Counted from the stretch's first letter, positions 17,744 through 27,800 are shown. The stretch is 64,000 bases of DNA from an uncultured Eubacterium sp. (GCA_910583555.1 CAJTXO010000015.1:40794-104793); one strand, 5' to 3'. Numbers and translations are program-made. The notes: a model not told the origin generated them from the letters alone.

Positions 17744-18490
17744 TCAATTTTTTAACACAACTGCTTCCCCATCCCTGCAGATCTTCTCCAAATTACCATC
17801 CTTGATACGATACGCTTCGCCGTACAATGTTTCCGTACCGTTTTCGATCGTAATATAACTCCCGTCGTTCAGTGCCAGTAATTCATGGGTAAAACTGTCG
17901 GCATATGCAATATCCTCTATCACCCTGAATCCATCCAGATACTCCTCTTTTAACACCTGATAGTGGGGATACATGTTTATCTCCGTTAAACCAAGGCCGG
18001 AAATCCACCTGACAAAACCGGGATCAGCAGCTTCCCCCTCAAGTTCCGGAGAAGCATATACTCTGGACGCACAGTTCATCGAACCCGCACTCCAAGCAAG
18101 AAGTAAACCATCAAAATCCATTAATTTCTCTTTCAATCCAATTTTTTTCATAAACGCATTTTGTGTGGGAACATGTCCGCCCGCCAGAAGGATCACATCC
18201 ATTTCAGGAAGTTTTTCAATCAGTTTCTCATTTCTGCCATCACATTTTTCTATGTATGAAATACTCAGACCACTCATGGGAAATGCTTCCTTTAGACAGG
18301 CACAGATACTGTCATTTTTTTCATAATAATCCGGCGAAGCGCAAATGATCATTACTTTAGAATTTTCCTTCCATAACGCCTTCAGTTTATCCAACAGTCC
18401 GTTATCGTTCAATAAAACAGCAGGTACCCGCCTGCCATCAACTTTGCGTGAACCACCCAGCGAACTTGTCAGTATCATTTTCATTTGCAC
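17744..18490 (-). CDS. Peptidase E-like (family S51) protein
   Basis: The 248-residue protein has a class I glutamine amidotransferase-like fold. The nucleophile elbow is LLAWSAGSMNC (Ser in place of the Cys of amidotransferases), preceded by VILLAGGHVPTQN; the likely histidine is in INMYPHYQVL. These are features of dipeptidase E (S51), which cleaves Asp-X dipeptides, or of relatives such as cyanophycinase. It lies at the head of a likely small operon with DUF4303 and GrpB genes. Confidence 0.75.
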   Translation of the reverse strand: MQMKMILTSSLGGSRKVDGRRVPAVLLNDNGLLDKLKALWKENSKVMIICASPDYYEKNDSICACLKEAFPMSGLSISYIEKCDGRNEKLIEKLPEMDVILLAGGHVPTQNAFMKKIGLKEKLMDFDGLLLAWSAGSMNCASRVYASPELEGEAADPGFVRWISGLGLTEINMYPHYQVLKEEYLDGFRVIEDIAYADSFTHELLALNDGSYITIENGTETLYGEAYRIKDGNLEKICRDGEAVVLKN

Positions 18491-18664
18491 TACCCCTTTC
18501 CATCTTCAATAATTGTAAAAATAATTATAACATAACGGATCGTTGCGAGCAATAAAATACACAATAGAAACTTCGGATCTGCAGCTCCCTTAGAAAAAGG
18601 CCAGAAAAAACCGCGAGAGACAATTAAACAATTTAGTTGACAGGATAATACTCGTGAAATCCAC

Positions 18665-19387
18665 TTAATCCCACCAGAAATACCACACGTCAGACTGTTC
18701 CAGTCCGGCCGCAAGCTCAGACACCTTATAAGTACGCGTTCCCTGATCGATCCGGTCCGGGCAGAACGCATAATGCTCTTTGGCGGCCTCGATACTGTCC
18801 ACATGATTTAATTGGTAAGGCGCGTAAAATTCCATGACATCGTGGGTAAATACGGCGGGAACCGCCTTGTATTTCTCATACCAGTATTTGCATACCGCGA
18901 TCATTTCCTCCGGCGCAGGACACTCATTCCATCCCCCCATCGGCAGATAGCCGATGATCTCCCACGGATGTTTCACCGGAATCTCCAATAGCAGGGTATC
19001 CGCCTCCAGCATTCCATCGTCAAAAGAACAGTATCCGCAAAATTCATGCAGCACCTCGCCCTCTGTTTCGTCTCCTATGAACTCTTCCCATTCCCCTTCC
19101 TCAAATTCCTCGGTATATTCTTCCAGACGTTCTTTCAAAATCTCCCTGCCATTATCTTTACAGCCGGCGATAATTTCCTCTCTGTCGTATTCCTCTCCCG
19201 CCACTTCCTCCAGCCAGTCCAGTGCGTATTCATCCAGAGAAAGGATCGCCGGATAGATCCCCTCCGCCTCCCTCTTTTCATAAAGAGCTTGATACGCCTG
19301 TTCCACCAGTCGCGGGCTGCTTCCTTTTTCAAATACGGTATAACGGCACTGAAATTGTTCTGCTGCTTTCTTTGTTGTTTCATTCAT
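18665..19387 (-). CDS. DUF4253 protein
   Basis: About 240 acidic residues, starting at the ATG at 19387 with AGGAGG eight bases upstream. The C-terminal half contains KYWYEKYKAVPAVFTHDVME and ends SDVWYFWWD, which fits DUF4253. The N-terminal half is very Glu-rich (RLEEYTEEFEEGEWEEF). Function unknown; such proteins turn up as orphan immunity-like genes. About 175 bases upstream of the peptidase E gene hold nothing recognisable. Confidence 0.7.
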   Translation of the reverse strand: MNETTKKAAEQFQCRYTVFEKGSSPRLVEQAYQALYEKREAEGIYPAILSLDEYALDWLEEVAGEEYDREEIIAGCKDNGREILKERLEEYTEEFEEGEWEEFIGDETEGEVLHEFCGYCSFDDGMLEADTLLLEIPVKHPWEIIGYLPMGGWNECPAPEEMIAVCKYWYEKYKAVPAVFTHDVMEFYAPYQLNHVDSIEAAKEHYAFCPDRIDQGTRTYKVSELAAGLEQSDVWYFWWD

Positions 19388-19496
19388 CACTTATTCCTCC
19401 TGTTTTTGTTATATAAAAAGACTTTCCACGTCATTTCCCAGCATGTCGTCAATAATTAATCTTCTTCATGATCAAACCCAAATCCCTGACCCTGAA

Positions 19497-20345
19497 CTAC
19501 TCACTTAATTTTATCCTGTCTATCCCCAAAATATTGCGGGAAGAGATGTACATGTATTCATCTTCTATATGTGTACACCCTGACAGCTTCAATGGAGTAT
19601 GGATCACTTTTTTCTTTTCCAATGTCTCTTTATTCCAAAAAGCGATTTCCGAGCAGGGATAAGAAACCGTTATCAGCATATCCTTATAGATTCCAGCACA
19701 GACAAACATTTTTTTGTGCACATTCTTCACGCAGGACTCAATTTCAAAATTTCCCAGTCTGATCTTGAACAGCTTTCCATCGTGGCCTGCGGCATATAGG
19801 GTTTCTCCATCAATATATAAGCTTCCAATATTTTTCTTTCCCAAAACAAGTTCTTTTTCTATGGAAAGAGTCGCTTTATCCAACAACAGCAATTTCCCTT
19901 CTACGGTTCCGCATACTAAGTATGGATCGTATATTTTAATGCTCCACATACTGCTCTCGGAAACAGTAAACTCTTTTACCTGATACGATTGCCTGTCAAC
20001 GGTAATCATCTTTCCGTTGCGGATGGAACAATAAATCGTATCGCGGTCCACTGTGATCCCGCATATATCAGAACTCAGGTCGTCGCCTAACTGCCATTTG
20101 CCGATCAGCTCATAATTGTTTTGGTCTATAGCATAAAGTGTGCAAAAATCATATATAAAAATTTGTTCATGATCCGCCGTTAATTTTCTTGATAATCCTT
20201 CTTTCTCAAAAACCGTCTTTTGGCAGATCACGTTCCGGGAGCATTTATCGAACTTAATTAAATTTTTTCCACTCATGCAGTCGATACGATGTTCTGTGAC
20301 ATTGAAACCTGTTACGATTCCACCCAGCTCTGCTATATGTTCCAT
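19497..20345 (-). CDS. Intracellular beta-propeller (WD40/PQQ-like) protein
   Basis: About 282 residues, starting MEHIAELGG with AGAGGTG upstream. Repeats of about 40 residues carry blade-like strands: DFCTLYAIDQNNYELIGKW, DTIYCSIRNGKMITVDRQ, PYLVCGTVEGKLLLLDKA, ETLYAAGHDGKLFKIRLG and ISSRNILGIDRIKL. No signal peptide is present, so it is likely a cytoplasmic scaffold. Tightly preceded by an acetyltransferase gene (33-base gap). Confidence 0.65.
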   Translation of the reverse strand: MEHIAELGGIVTGFNVTEHRIDCMSGKNLIKFDKCSRNVICQKTVFEKEGLSRKLTADHEQIFIYDFCTLYAIDQNNYELIGKWQLGDDLSSDICGITVDRDTIYCSIRNGKMITVDRQSYQVKEFTVSESSMWSIKIYDPYLVCGTVEGKLLLLDKATLSIEKELVLGKKNIGSLYIDGETLYAAGHDGKLFKIRLGNFEIESCVKNVHKKMFVCAGIYKDMLITVSYPCSEIAFWNKETLEKKKVIHTPLKLSGCTHIEDEYMYISSRNILGIDRIKLSE

Positions 20346-20377
20346 ATTTTCACCTCTTCCATTTATTAATCCGTACA

Positions 20378-21187
20378 TCATTTCTTTTCTACAATGACAG
20401 ACTCACCTTTCGATTTATCCCCATTTAGCCATTGCCACTTTTCTTTCAGTTCAATTTTACCGTTATCCAAAATTTTCGGTATGCTATGGCAAACGCCAAC
20501 CCGCACCTGTTCCTGTTGATTTATGTGCAAATAATAAAAATCCAATTCCCCATTCTCCGCCACCGTCCCAGTCAAATGACCTTTTATGATCTCTCCACCA
20601 GAATAATCTGCCCATAAAATACGACCCTTTTGATGGTATGCAAAAGTCGTATCATCATCAACTTCACCGTTTTCTGTGTTGATCCGCGGAACAAAACATT
20701 TCCCGTCATAGGAGATACGCGAGGAAGGATCCGGCAGAGATTTGACCATGATTTCATATACAAGTATTCTTCCGTTCTTCACATCCCATCTCTCATGCTT
20801 GACCGTCTGATACCCTCGTCTTTCATATAGATGGCTCGCTGGCAATGACGCATCTAAAAATACCGTATCATATCGCAAACTGATCTCATTTTCTAAACAT
20901 TGCATGATATAGCTTCCGTAGCCCTTCCCCTGGCATTCTGGTTTTACATACACTCTTGTAATATGATTCTCCTTATAACAACCTGTTCCCACAATCGTAT
21001 CATCATCCCGCAGCATACCGACAACTCCGTTTTTTATATCCTCAGATATACGTTCTCTACAATGAAGTTCGCCAAAAAAGTCAACGACTTCTTTTGGATA
21101 GTATAGCGGATATACTGCCTGTATCGTATCTTGCACGATCATGTAGATTTGTTCTATGTCTTGTTCTGTCGCTTTTACATAATTCAT
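20378..21187 (-). CDS. GNAT acetyltransferase with C-terminal beta-barrel-like domain
   Basis: About 269 residues, starting MNYVKATEQDIEQIY (AGAGG upstream). Residues 1-150 are a GNAT fold with ITRVYVKPECQGKGYGSYIM as the acetyl-CoA loop and LYERRGYQ near its end. Residues 165-269 form a second, strand-rich domain (YDGKCFVPRINTENGEVDDD, GHLTGTVAENGELDFYYLHI) that also occurs as a stand-alone protein often labelled n-acetylglutamate synthase, a label I do not trust. The fusion suggests the two act on one substrate. Confidence 0.75.
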   Translation of the reverse strand: MNYVKATEQDIEQIYMIVQDTIQAVYPLYYPKEVVDFFGELHCRERISEDIKNGVVGMLRDDDTIVGTGCYKENHITRVYVKPECQGKGYGSYIMQCLENEISLRYDTVFLDASLPASHLYERRGYQTVKHERWDVKNGRILVYEIMVKSLPDPSSRISYDGKCFVPRINTENGEVDDDTTFAYHQKGRILWADYSGGEIIKGHLTGTVAENGELDFYYLHINQQEQVRVGVCHSIPKILDNGKIELKEKWQWLNGDKSKGESVIVEKK

Positions 21188-21343
21188 AATGTCCTCTTTT
21201 CCTGGAAGATAATTCTCAAAAATGCCCAATGATGCTTTTTTGTTCAATGTGATATGCAAGCCCCGCCGTTTTCACCGATTCTAAGCGCAAGCATCCCGCC
21301 TTGCTTCCAGCAGAGCATGTCTCTGTCGCTGATGTACAATTCT

Positions 21344-22532
21344 CTATGTTTTGATATTGTGATATGCAATTGTCATTCTCCTGTTAATGGTTGAAACTCC
21401 AATTACATTCTTGCAATAAGAAACCGCTGGGGGAATGAATATAATGTTTTCTATTTCATAATTCCCATAACAAGTAGGTATGTCAAGTAATGTCAAATTA
21501 GTGACACCCAATTCCCTCTTGTTTGGCCCACAGTAACTCATGACGTTTGCTGTTTTTTCCGCTAAGCGATTGCAGTAAGAGTTATATGTATTCAACAGTA
21601 CAGCGTCTATCAATGTCATAGGCAGTTCAGCAAGAAACTGCAATACAAATACTTTATTCCCTTTTAATGCCCTTGCTATTCTTTTATGAACCTGCATTGC
21701 ATTTTCAGCAAAAGTTTTTCCTACGTTATACTTATAATTAATTCTAATACCAGAACTAAGATTTGACATTGATTCGTTTTTATTTTGCCGTACACTAACA
21801 GGTATCCCCACTTCACACCGTTTTGGATATTTTTGCAAAAACAGTGTCACGATGTAACTATTAACCGAACAACCTATCCTCTTTGCGTTTTCTATCATTC
21901 TTTGTGTCTCATCAACAGACAAAGTTTCACATCGTATATCTGATGAAACTGTTTTCCAATATTTATTGTGAAGGTTATAATAATCCCGCCATGTAAAGAA
22001 ACAGTTATTCCATTTATGTCTACAGTAGCGGGCATATAACTTTGCTGTTACCGACAACCCCTTTTGAGGCAAATTTCTTCCAAGCAAAGTAAAAGGCTTG
22101 TATGTAAGCGGATTATCGGATAAAGCATTCATAATATCCTGGACAAAATAGATTATGGATTTGCCATCACCTGCTAAATGATGTGCCATAATTATAATCT
22201 GGGTGTTTTCCCTCCGACGGTATGATAAAAACCCGAACTAATTCTCCCTTATCAATTGCAAACGGTTTTTTTTCATTTTGGCTCACAAGCTTTATCCAGT
22301 TACTATTTTCTTTCACGATCTCTATTTTACAGCATGATTCAGGTGTTTTTTCGTAATATGCCAAACCATGCTCTAACACGATTTTAGACATAGTAGCTTC
22401 ATTTGCTTCAAACGCCTTTTCTGCAGCGGCAACCAGCTTTTCAGGACATACTTTTCCTACCATTTCAACACATACCGCGATATAGACATTAGGTTCAAAT
22501 AGATGCGGGCGTTCCGTTACGATTTCATTCAT
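21344..22532 (-). pseudogene. Condensation-domain acyltransferase-like gene, frameshifted
   Basis: The N-terminal piece (to 22167) starts MNEIVTERPHLFEPNVYI with GGAG upstream and stops after GKHPDYNYGTSFSR. The continuation (21344-22189) carries the catalytic motif as MAHHLAGDGKSIIYF, a complete HHxxxDG. The join is inside the codons just before the motif, where one frame reads IIIMAHHLAGDG. One inserted or two lost bases near 22180-22190, in an AAAACACCC context, explain it. The intact product would have about 395 residues and resemble stand-alone condensation/alcohol acetyltransferase proteins. It is probably inactive unless recoded. Confidence 0.7.
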
Positions 22533-22626
22533 TTGCAATATCTCCAATCCCAATTTTTCATTTTACAAGACTATGTGATAATCTGGAAGTTATAGACCGC
22601 CTTGCAGATAAACCAAATCCTGCCGC

Positions 22627-23157
22627 CTAAAGACGGCATTCTAATTGACAATCATACGGTTCATCTTCAACATGTTTTTGATCATAAACTTCTGCCTCAA
22701 CACAACCCATTGATTTATAAAAGGCTTGGCTCTCAACAGCTGAGTGTGCGGATATGTAAAGCTTTTTAGCCCCTTTTTGTTTCGCCCAGTCCTTTGCCGC
22801 TAGAAAAAGCCTTCTGCCAATTCCCTGATTTCTCATATCTTCTGATATATGGATACTGGACAAGTCGCAATATCCCTGTTCATCACAAAATATTTCTGGC
22901 TCCACTGAAATAAAGCCTTTTAATTTCCCGTCATAAAAAGCACCATACACTAAGCCATTAGAACGAATTGTATTTTTTAAGCAAGAAATCAGAATTTGAT
23001 AATCCTTTTCTGTCCAATCGTCAATAAAAGGGGCATCTTTGATTATCCATTTGCCATCTTCTTTACGCCAACACTTTGTAACAATTTGATGTCGAATAAA
23101 ATCCTTGAACAATTCCCGGCAGATTTCTTCTGCAAATAAAACTCTATATACCACCAT
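22627..23157 (-). CDS. GNAT N-acetyltransferase
   Basis: The 176-residue protein has a GNAT fold: LSSIHISEDMRNQGIGRRLF is the acetyl-CoA binding segment, followed by GAKKLYISAHSAVESQAFYKSMGC. It would acetylate a small amine. It follows the sense of its neighbours with its own spacing and no partner gene. Substrate unknown. Confidence 0.8.
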   Translation of the reverse strand: MVVYRVLFAEEICRELFKDFIRHQIVTKCWRKEDGKWIIKDAPFIDDWTEKDYQILISCLKNTIRSNGLVYGAFYDGKLKGFISVEPEIFCDEQGYCDLSSIHISEDMRNQGIGRRLFLAAKDWAKQKGAKKLYISAHSAVESQAFYKSMGCVEAEVYDQKHVEDEPYDCQLECRL

Positions 23158-23236
23158 AAATATTATTCTCCATTTTCTCTCTTTACCTAAAAAATCCCGA
23201 TTTTCTGCTCTGCCTAACTCCTACACAAACGGGAAG

Positions 23237-23908
23237 TCATAGTAAATAACCCATAGCGATAAAAAGATAACTATTCAAGCATTTTCTGTTTAATCTTACA
23301 TACATTACACCGCTAAGAACAGAAAATATCATAGTAGAAATTCCGTTCCATATTTCAAGTCCTGCCCCTCTCGATACAAAATGAAACGCTCCCCAGGTTG
23401 CAGCTAATATAATACCGCCAAAAGGAATTGAGCTTTCTTTTTTCAGCAAGATTTCAATCGCTTTTTGCCCGTATATTATGATCAGAGTAATAAGCATCAC
23501 TTCAAATATATAATATAAATATTGCATACAAAATTGAAATACAGTTTTACCCTGTGCTTCTCCGAAAATCTTTAATGTATGCCAATCAATGAAAGTGATA
23601 ATTTTACAGCCAATGAAGCAACCAAGTGTTACTATCCAATTTTTCAAGGAAATCTTGTCCCTTTTGTTTTCTCTTGCTGGAAAATGATAATGTTTCCTTG
23701 ATAAAAACAGGAGAATACTGACGAAAAACGCCCACATAAAAACCATTATGATACAATGAACACTTTTTTGTTCCGCTGTATAGTTCCATATATCCAAATG
23801 CTGAATCGCAGATTCAATAAAAAATATCGAAAAATATTCAAGAAAAAATGCTCCAAATGAGAGCAAACTCATCCATAAATATCTTGTCCATTTTATTTCT
23901 CTAACCAT
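23237..23908 (-). CDS. CPBP-like multi-pass membrane protein
   Basis: About 223 residues, starting MVREIKWTRYLWMS with AAAAGGTG upstream of the ATG at 23908. Six or so hydrophobic segments are present. AATWGAFHFVSRG near residue 180 resembles the FxxxH second motif of CPBP (Abi/Rce1-like) intramembrane proteases, but I do not see a clear EExxxR first motif. A degenerate or inactive relative is possible. Role unknown. Confidence 0.5.
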   Translation of the reverse strand: MVREIKWTRYLWMSLLSFGAFFLEYFSIFFIESAIQHLDIWNYTAEQKSVHCIIMVFMWAFFVSILLFLSRKHYHFPARENKRDKISLKNWIVTLGCFIGCKIITFIDWHTLKIFGEAQGKTVFQFCMQYLYYIFEVMLITLIIIYGQKAIEILLKKESSIPFGGIILAATWGAFHFVSRGAGLEIWNGISTMIFSVLSGVMYVRLNRKCLNSYLFIAMGYLL

Positions 23909-23986
23909 TATACTCACCTTTTCCAGTATCTTTTTACCTCGTTTATGTCTGCTGAATATTACCATATTCCTTTCCAAAACCGCCCA

Positions 23987-24583
23987 TCACTCCTCCTGGC
24001 ACAGATTCAGCTTCGACGCATCGATCACCGCGTCTCCGCCCTCGACGCTCACCGAACTGCCTTCTCCTTCTTCCTCATCCTCCAAAAGACTGTCATACTT
24101 TTTCTTATCCTCATTCTGGGCGAGCGCCTGCATGGATTTTGCGCCCAGATACATGTCCTTATCAAAATCCATCAGAAATTTTTCATCTGACTGCGGTACG
24201 ATGTCCCCGTGCATGAGCCGTCTCGCGATCTCGACTGCTTTCGCCAGATCGCCAAATTCCTCACTCATGGCATCTGCCGCCTCTTTCGCCGATTCCGCCT
24301 GCTCCTGGTACGATTCCCTCATCCTCTTTTCTGCTTCTTCCTTGCGCATCTGCTCGAGTTCCTCTTCGGTAAAAACAGATTCCTCCGCAGCGACTCCCGA
24401 AAGTTCGAGATCCACCCCGCTGTTCCGGTACTCATCTAAAATAGTCCCCTGCTTCGCCGCATTGACCTGTATGCGATCTCCCTTGACGGAAACCGACTTG
24501 CGCACGCCGCTTTCTGCCGGCCTCACATGTCCTGCTAGATTATTTTGAACACTCGTACCTCCTGTACTGATCACAACTGCCAT
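23987..24583 (-). CDS. Hypothetical acidic coiled protein
   Basis: About 198 residues from the ATG at 24583 (MAVVISTGGTSVQNNL; AGAGGTG six bases upstream). A Gly/Ser-rich start is followed by a long Glu/Lys-rich helix (TEEELEQMRKEEAEKRMRES) that may form a coiled coil and by an acidic tail (LLEDEEEGEGSS). No membrane segment or catalytic motif was seen, and no known family is assigned. It marks the end of the accessory island; leuA follows upstream. Confidence 0.55.
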   Translation of the reverse strand: MAVVISTGGTSVQNNLAGHVRPAESGVRKSVSVKGDRIQVNAAKQGTILDEYRNSGVDLELSGVAAEESVFTEEELEQMRKEEAEKRMRESYQEQAESAKEAADAMSEEFGDLAKAVEIARRLMHGDIVPQSDEKFLMDFDKDMYLGAKSMQALAQNEDKKKYDSLLEDEEEGEGSSVSVEGGDAVIDASKLNLCQEE

Positions 24584-24651
24584 CCCTGACACCTCTCTTT
24601 CTCACAGGCAGACAAACCCTCTGCCAGCTGCCAAAACAACACAGATAACAT

Positions 24652-24696
24652 AAAAGGCAGACGGCGTTCCATGCCGCATGGCACAACCATCTGCCT
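24652..24696 (-). terminator. Intrinsic terminator after leuA
   Basis: Read on the minus strand, GGCAGATGG pairs with CCGTCTGCC around an inner TGCCATGCGGCATGG region and is followed by TTTTATG. Confidence 0.75.
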
Positions 24697-24742
24697 ACAC
24701 TTATTATATCGGCACAGTTACCCCTGCGCTAAACCTGCAAAC

Positions 24743-26437
24743 CTACGCTTCCTCCGTTCCCTCATCTGCCAGAAACCGGTTGATCGCACTGAACAGCGCC
24801 CGGATCGACGCCCTCGTGATATGGGAGCTGATGCCCACGCCGTGCGTAACGATCCCCTTGTCCTCGTCCATCAGATGGATATACGCGGCTGCCTGCGCGT
24901 TTGAGCCCTGCGTCAGCGCGTGCTGCGAATAATCCAGCACTTTGATGTGCATCGGGATTTCCTCCTGGAGCGCGCGTAACGCGGCGTTGATCGGCCCGTT
25001 TCCATAGGCCTCCGCCTGTCTTTCCTCACCCTGATACGTATACGTCAGATCTATTTTCGTGTCAAACGGCGTCTTTTCCTCATCGCTGCCTAAGTCCTCC
25101 ACCTTGATCTTGCGGAAATGGTAAGGTTCTTTGCGGTCGATGTAATTCGTCTTAAATTCCTTCATGATCTGTTCCGGTGCCACCTCTCCCTGGCGCTCGG
25201 AAATGACCTGGATCACATCCGCAAATTCTTTGTGCATGCTCTTCGGAAGCTTAAAGCCGAAATACGTATCCATGACAAATGCCACGCCGCCCTTGCCAGA
25301 CTGGCTGTTGATACGCACGATCGGCTCATATTCCCTGCCGAGGTCGCTCGGATCGATCGGCAGATACGGCACGGCCCATTTCTCCTGATTTCTCTCGTGC
25401 AGCGCCTGAACGCCCTTGTTGATCGCGTCCTGATGGGAACCGGAAAAAGCGGTAAACACGAGTTTTCCGGCGTAAGGATGGCGCATATCCATATCCATCT
25501 TGTTACAGCGCTCATATACATCAATGATCTCATTCACGTTCTCAATCTCCAGTTCGGGATTGATCCCCTGCGAAAACATGTTATAGGCAATATTCAGCAC
25601 ATCCACATTTCCCGTGCGCTCGCCGTTACCGAATAACGTTCCCTCGACGCGCTCCGCTCCGGCCAGAAGCGCCAGTTCGGCCGACGCCACGGCTGTTCCC
25701 CGGTCGTTGTGCGGATGGATGCTTAAGATCACGCGCTCACGGTCGGTAAAATGCGTGGACATCCATTCGATCTGGTCCGCAAATACGTTTGGCGTATTTG
25801 TCTCCACGGTGGAAGGCAGATTGATGATCACCTTCTTATCGCGGCTGGCACCCCATTCATCCATGACAGCCTCGCACACCTCCAGCGCGTACGGAAGCTC
25901 CGTACCGGTAAAACTCTCCGGCGAATACTCGAGGATCACTTCCCCGTCGTAATCCTTCATATATTTTTTTACCATTTTCGTGCCGTCTACCGCAATCTGC
26001 TTGATCTCCTCTTTTGACATATGGAACACGACATCACGCTGCAGCGTAGACGTCGAATTATAAATGTGGACGATGGCGCGCTTGATCCCGCGAAGAGACT
26101 CAAACGTTTTCTCGATCAGGTGGTCGCGGCACTGGGACAAAACCTGTACCGTAACGTCATCCGGTATGAGGTTACGGTCTACGAGCTGGCGCAGGAAATC
26201 ATACTCGATCTGCGACGCGCTCGGAAATCCGATCTCGATCTCCTTAAAGCCCAGTTTGACGAGCAGGTTAAAAAATTCAATCTTCTCCTCTACGACCATC
26301 GGCTCGATCAGAGCCTGATTCCCATCCCGTAAATCCACGCTGCACCAGACCGGCGCTTTTTCTATCTCCTTGTTGGGCCATGTCCGTTCTGGAAAATCCA
26401 CAACAGGTACCCGATCATATTTTTTATAATTTAACAT
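24743..26437 (-). CDS. leuA: 2-isopropylmalate synthase
   Basis: The 564-residue protein condenses acetyl-CoA with 2-oxoisovalerate, the first step of leucine synthesis. Start MLNYKKYDRVPVVDF has AGAGGTTG upstream. The catalytic TIM barrel shows the metal/substrate motif SVDLRDGNQAL and SIHPHNDRGTAVAS. The C-terminal allosteric LeuA domain spans about residues 430-560. It is the long LeuA form that starts with a WPNKEIEKAP stretch. It stands 67 bases after ybbR without other leu genes nearby; no T-box or leader attenuator was seen in that gap. Confidence 0.95.
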   Translation of the reverse strand: MLNYKKYDRVPVVDFPERTWPNKEIEKAPVWCSVDLRDGNQALIEPMVVEEKIEFFNLLVKLGFKEIEIGFPSASQIEYDFLRQLVDRNLIPDDVTVQVLSQCRDHLIEKTFESLRGIKRAIVHIYNSTSTLQRDVVFHMSKEEIKQIAVDGTKMVKKYMKDYDGEVILEYSPESFTGTELPYALEVCEAVMDEWGASRDKKVIINLPSTVETNTPNVFADQIEWMSTHFTDRERVILSIHPHNDRGTAVASAELALLAGAERVEGTLFGNGERTGNVDVLNIAYNMFSQGINPELEIENVNEIIDVYERCNKMDMDMRHPYAGKLVFTAFSGSHQDAINKGVQALHERNQEKWAVPYLPIDPSDLGREYEPIVRINSQSGKGGVAFVMDTYFGFKLPKSMHKEFADVIQVISERQGEVAPEQIMKEFKTNYIDRKEPYHFRKIKVEDLGSDEEKTPFDTKIDLTYTYQGEERQAEAYGNGPINAALRALQEEIPMHIKVLDYSQHALTQGSNAQAAAYIHLMDEDKGIVTHGVGISSHITRASIRALFSAINRFLADEGTEEA

Positions 26438-26504
26438 TTTTTCAACCTCTTTTCCTATTTTTACATGTTCACGTTTATCACAGAGCCTCCAATCGGACAC
26501 TCAT

Positions 26505-27800
26505 CTAAGAAGCAGTCGGCGGAACAATCGTCTCCGGTGTTTGTGTCTGTTCATTCGGTTTCGGCTGCACATCCCCCGACTGCGTAAGTAGGACGTCCAC
26601 CCTCACTTTGGATTTTAGCCGCAGATTCCCCGGCAGGTCAAACATGATCTCCACTGTATGGAAACCAGCACCGAGATTTTTCACATCAATGTAGGCACCG
26701 AGACTCGTCAGCGTTACCCGCTGCAAATCCTCTTCCCCTCCGGTGATCGTTACATTGTGTCTCGCATTGTCATCAATATAACTAAAATTCAAATTAGCGG
26801 GAAGATTTTTTACATTGATATCGGAATTTACAAACGAAAACGTCCTCTTCCCGTTCTTTTCAATCACACAGCGTATCGACACCGCGCTAAAATCATCTAC
26901 CAGTTCACAGCCGGAGCCTTCCACATACTGCGCCAGATCGATCTCCCGCTCCACATTACTGTTCGCTCCCTCGATATTGATCGGCACCGTGATGGATTTC
27001 ACTTTCTCCAGTTCCTGTCTCGTACCCGAAACCATAACGGCATCGGGTTTGAAATCTGTCTGTATCAGCGTAAAGCCCTCGGCCGGATTTCCCTGCACAT
27101 CGACATGCAGCGGGATCGTCTTCGTCGGAAGCACCTTTACTTCCACATGGACCAGATCTTTACTGAATGTCACATTCGTACCGTCGATCACATCTCCGTC
27201 ACTGTCATACAGGATTGGTGTCACATCCGTTTCAAAATCGCTGCTCTCCCCGTTCAGGGTGAGAATGACGCCGATGCTAGCAACCCGTTTGATCTTCGAC
27301 TTTCCGCCCGACACTTCAATCATGTTTGGCTGGGCCGTCATCTCTCCCAGTACATAGGAATCCGCCAGCACGCCCTCGGAGTTGATCTGGACCTTGAACT
27401 GCTGGCTGCTTTTCTCTTCCAGGGAAATCCGCAGCACCTCGTTATTCCAGTCAAGTTCTACTGGTTCTTTCGTCGATTTATTCAATTTCACCTGAATACC
27501 GGCTGTATTCACGGTAGAAAGTTTACTCAGGTCAGCGCTTGCCGAAAAATCGGATTCATCGATCCCCTCGATAAAACTCCGTTTCCCTTTTACCGTAACA
27601 TCCACCTTATCCCCGGACTCGACCTCAAACACCTGATTGGCCGATGTGATCACGTTTTCATTCAGTATCTCCACCGGAATATCGGTAAAATGCCTTGTCG
27701 TCGTCGGATCGATAATATTGATGATGACGAGCCAGACAAAGAAGGCCACGACAATCGACAAAATTTTTAAGACAAAATTTTTCATTATTTTTTTCTTCAT
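26505..27800 (-). CDS. cdaR: YbbR/CdaR-family c-di-AMP cyclase regulator
   Basis: About 431 residues. Start MKKKIMKNFVLKILSIVVAF overlaps the cdaA stop (ATGA at 27797-27800). One N-terminal membrane anchor is followed by four YbbR-like extracytoplasmic repeats with blocks such as PVEILNENVI, IQVKLNKSTKEPVELDW and IPLHVDVQGNPAEGFTL. The C-terminus is Thr/Pro-rich (EQTQTPETIVPPTAS). In Firmicutes CdaR binds and modulates CdaA, and the gene order cdaA-cdaR is conserved. The usual third gene, glmM, is not next to it here. Confidence 0.9.
   Translation of the reverse strand: MKKKIMKNFVLKILSIVVAFFVWLVIINIIDPTTTRHFTDIPVEILNENVITSANQVFEVESGDKVDVTVKGKRSFIEGIDESDFSASADLSKLSTVNTAGIQVKLNKSTKEPVELDWNNEVLRISLEEKSSQQFKVQINSEGVLADSYVLGEMTAQPNMIEVSGGKSKIKRVASIGVILTLNGESSDFETDVTPILYDSDGDVIDGTNVTFSKDLVHVEVKVLPTKTIPLHVDVQGNPAEGFTLIQTDFKPDAVMVSGTRQELEKVKSITVPINIEGANSNVEREIDLAQYVEGSGCELVDDFSAVSIRCVIEKNGKRTFSFVNSDINVKNLPANLNFSYIDDNARHNVTITGGEEDLQRVTLTSLGAYIDVKNLGAGFHTVEIMFDLPGNLRLKSKVRVDVLLTQSGDVQPKPNEQTQTPETIVPPTAS

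Noticed and set aside
20378..20720. N-acetylglutamate synthase label for the C-terminal domain of the GNAT fusion
   Set aside because: The strand-rich domain shows no synthase motif; the label is a legacy name.
22180..22190. Programmed frameshift in the condensation-like gene
   Set aside because: No slippery heptamer with a downstream stimulator was seen; simple mutation is enough.
24584..24742. Riboswitch or T-box near leuA
   Set aside because: The only structure is a terminator downstream of leuA. The 67 bases upstream of leuA are too short for a T-box.
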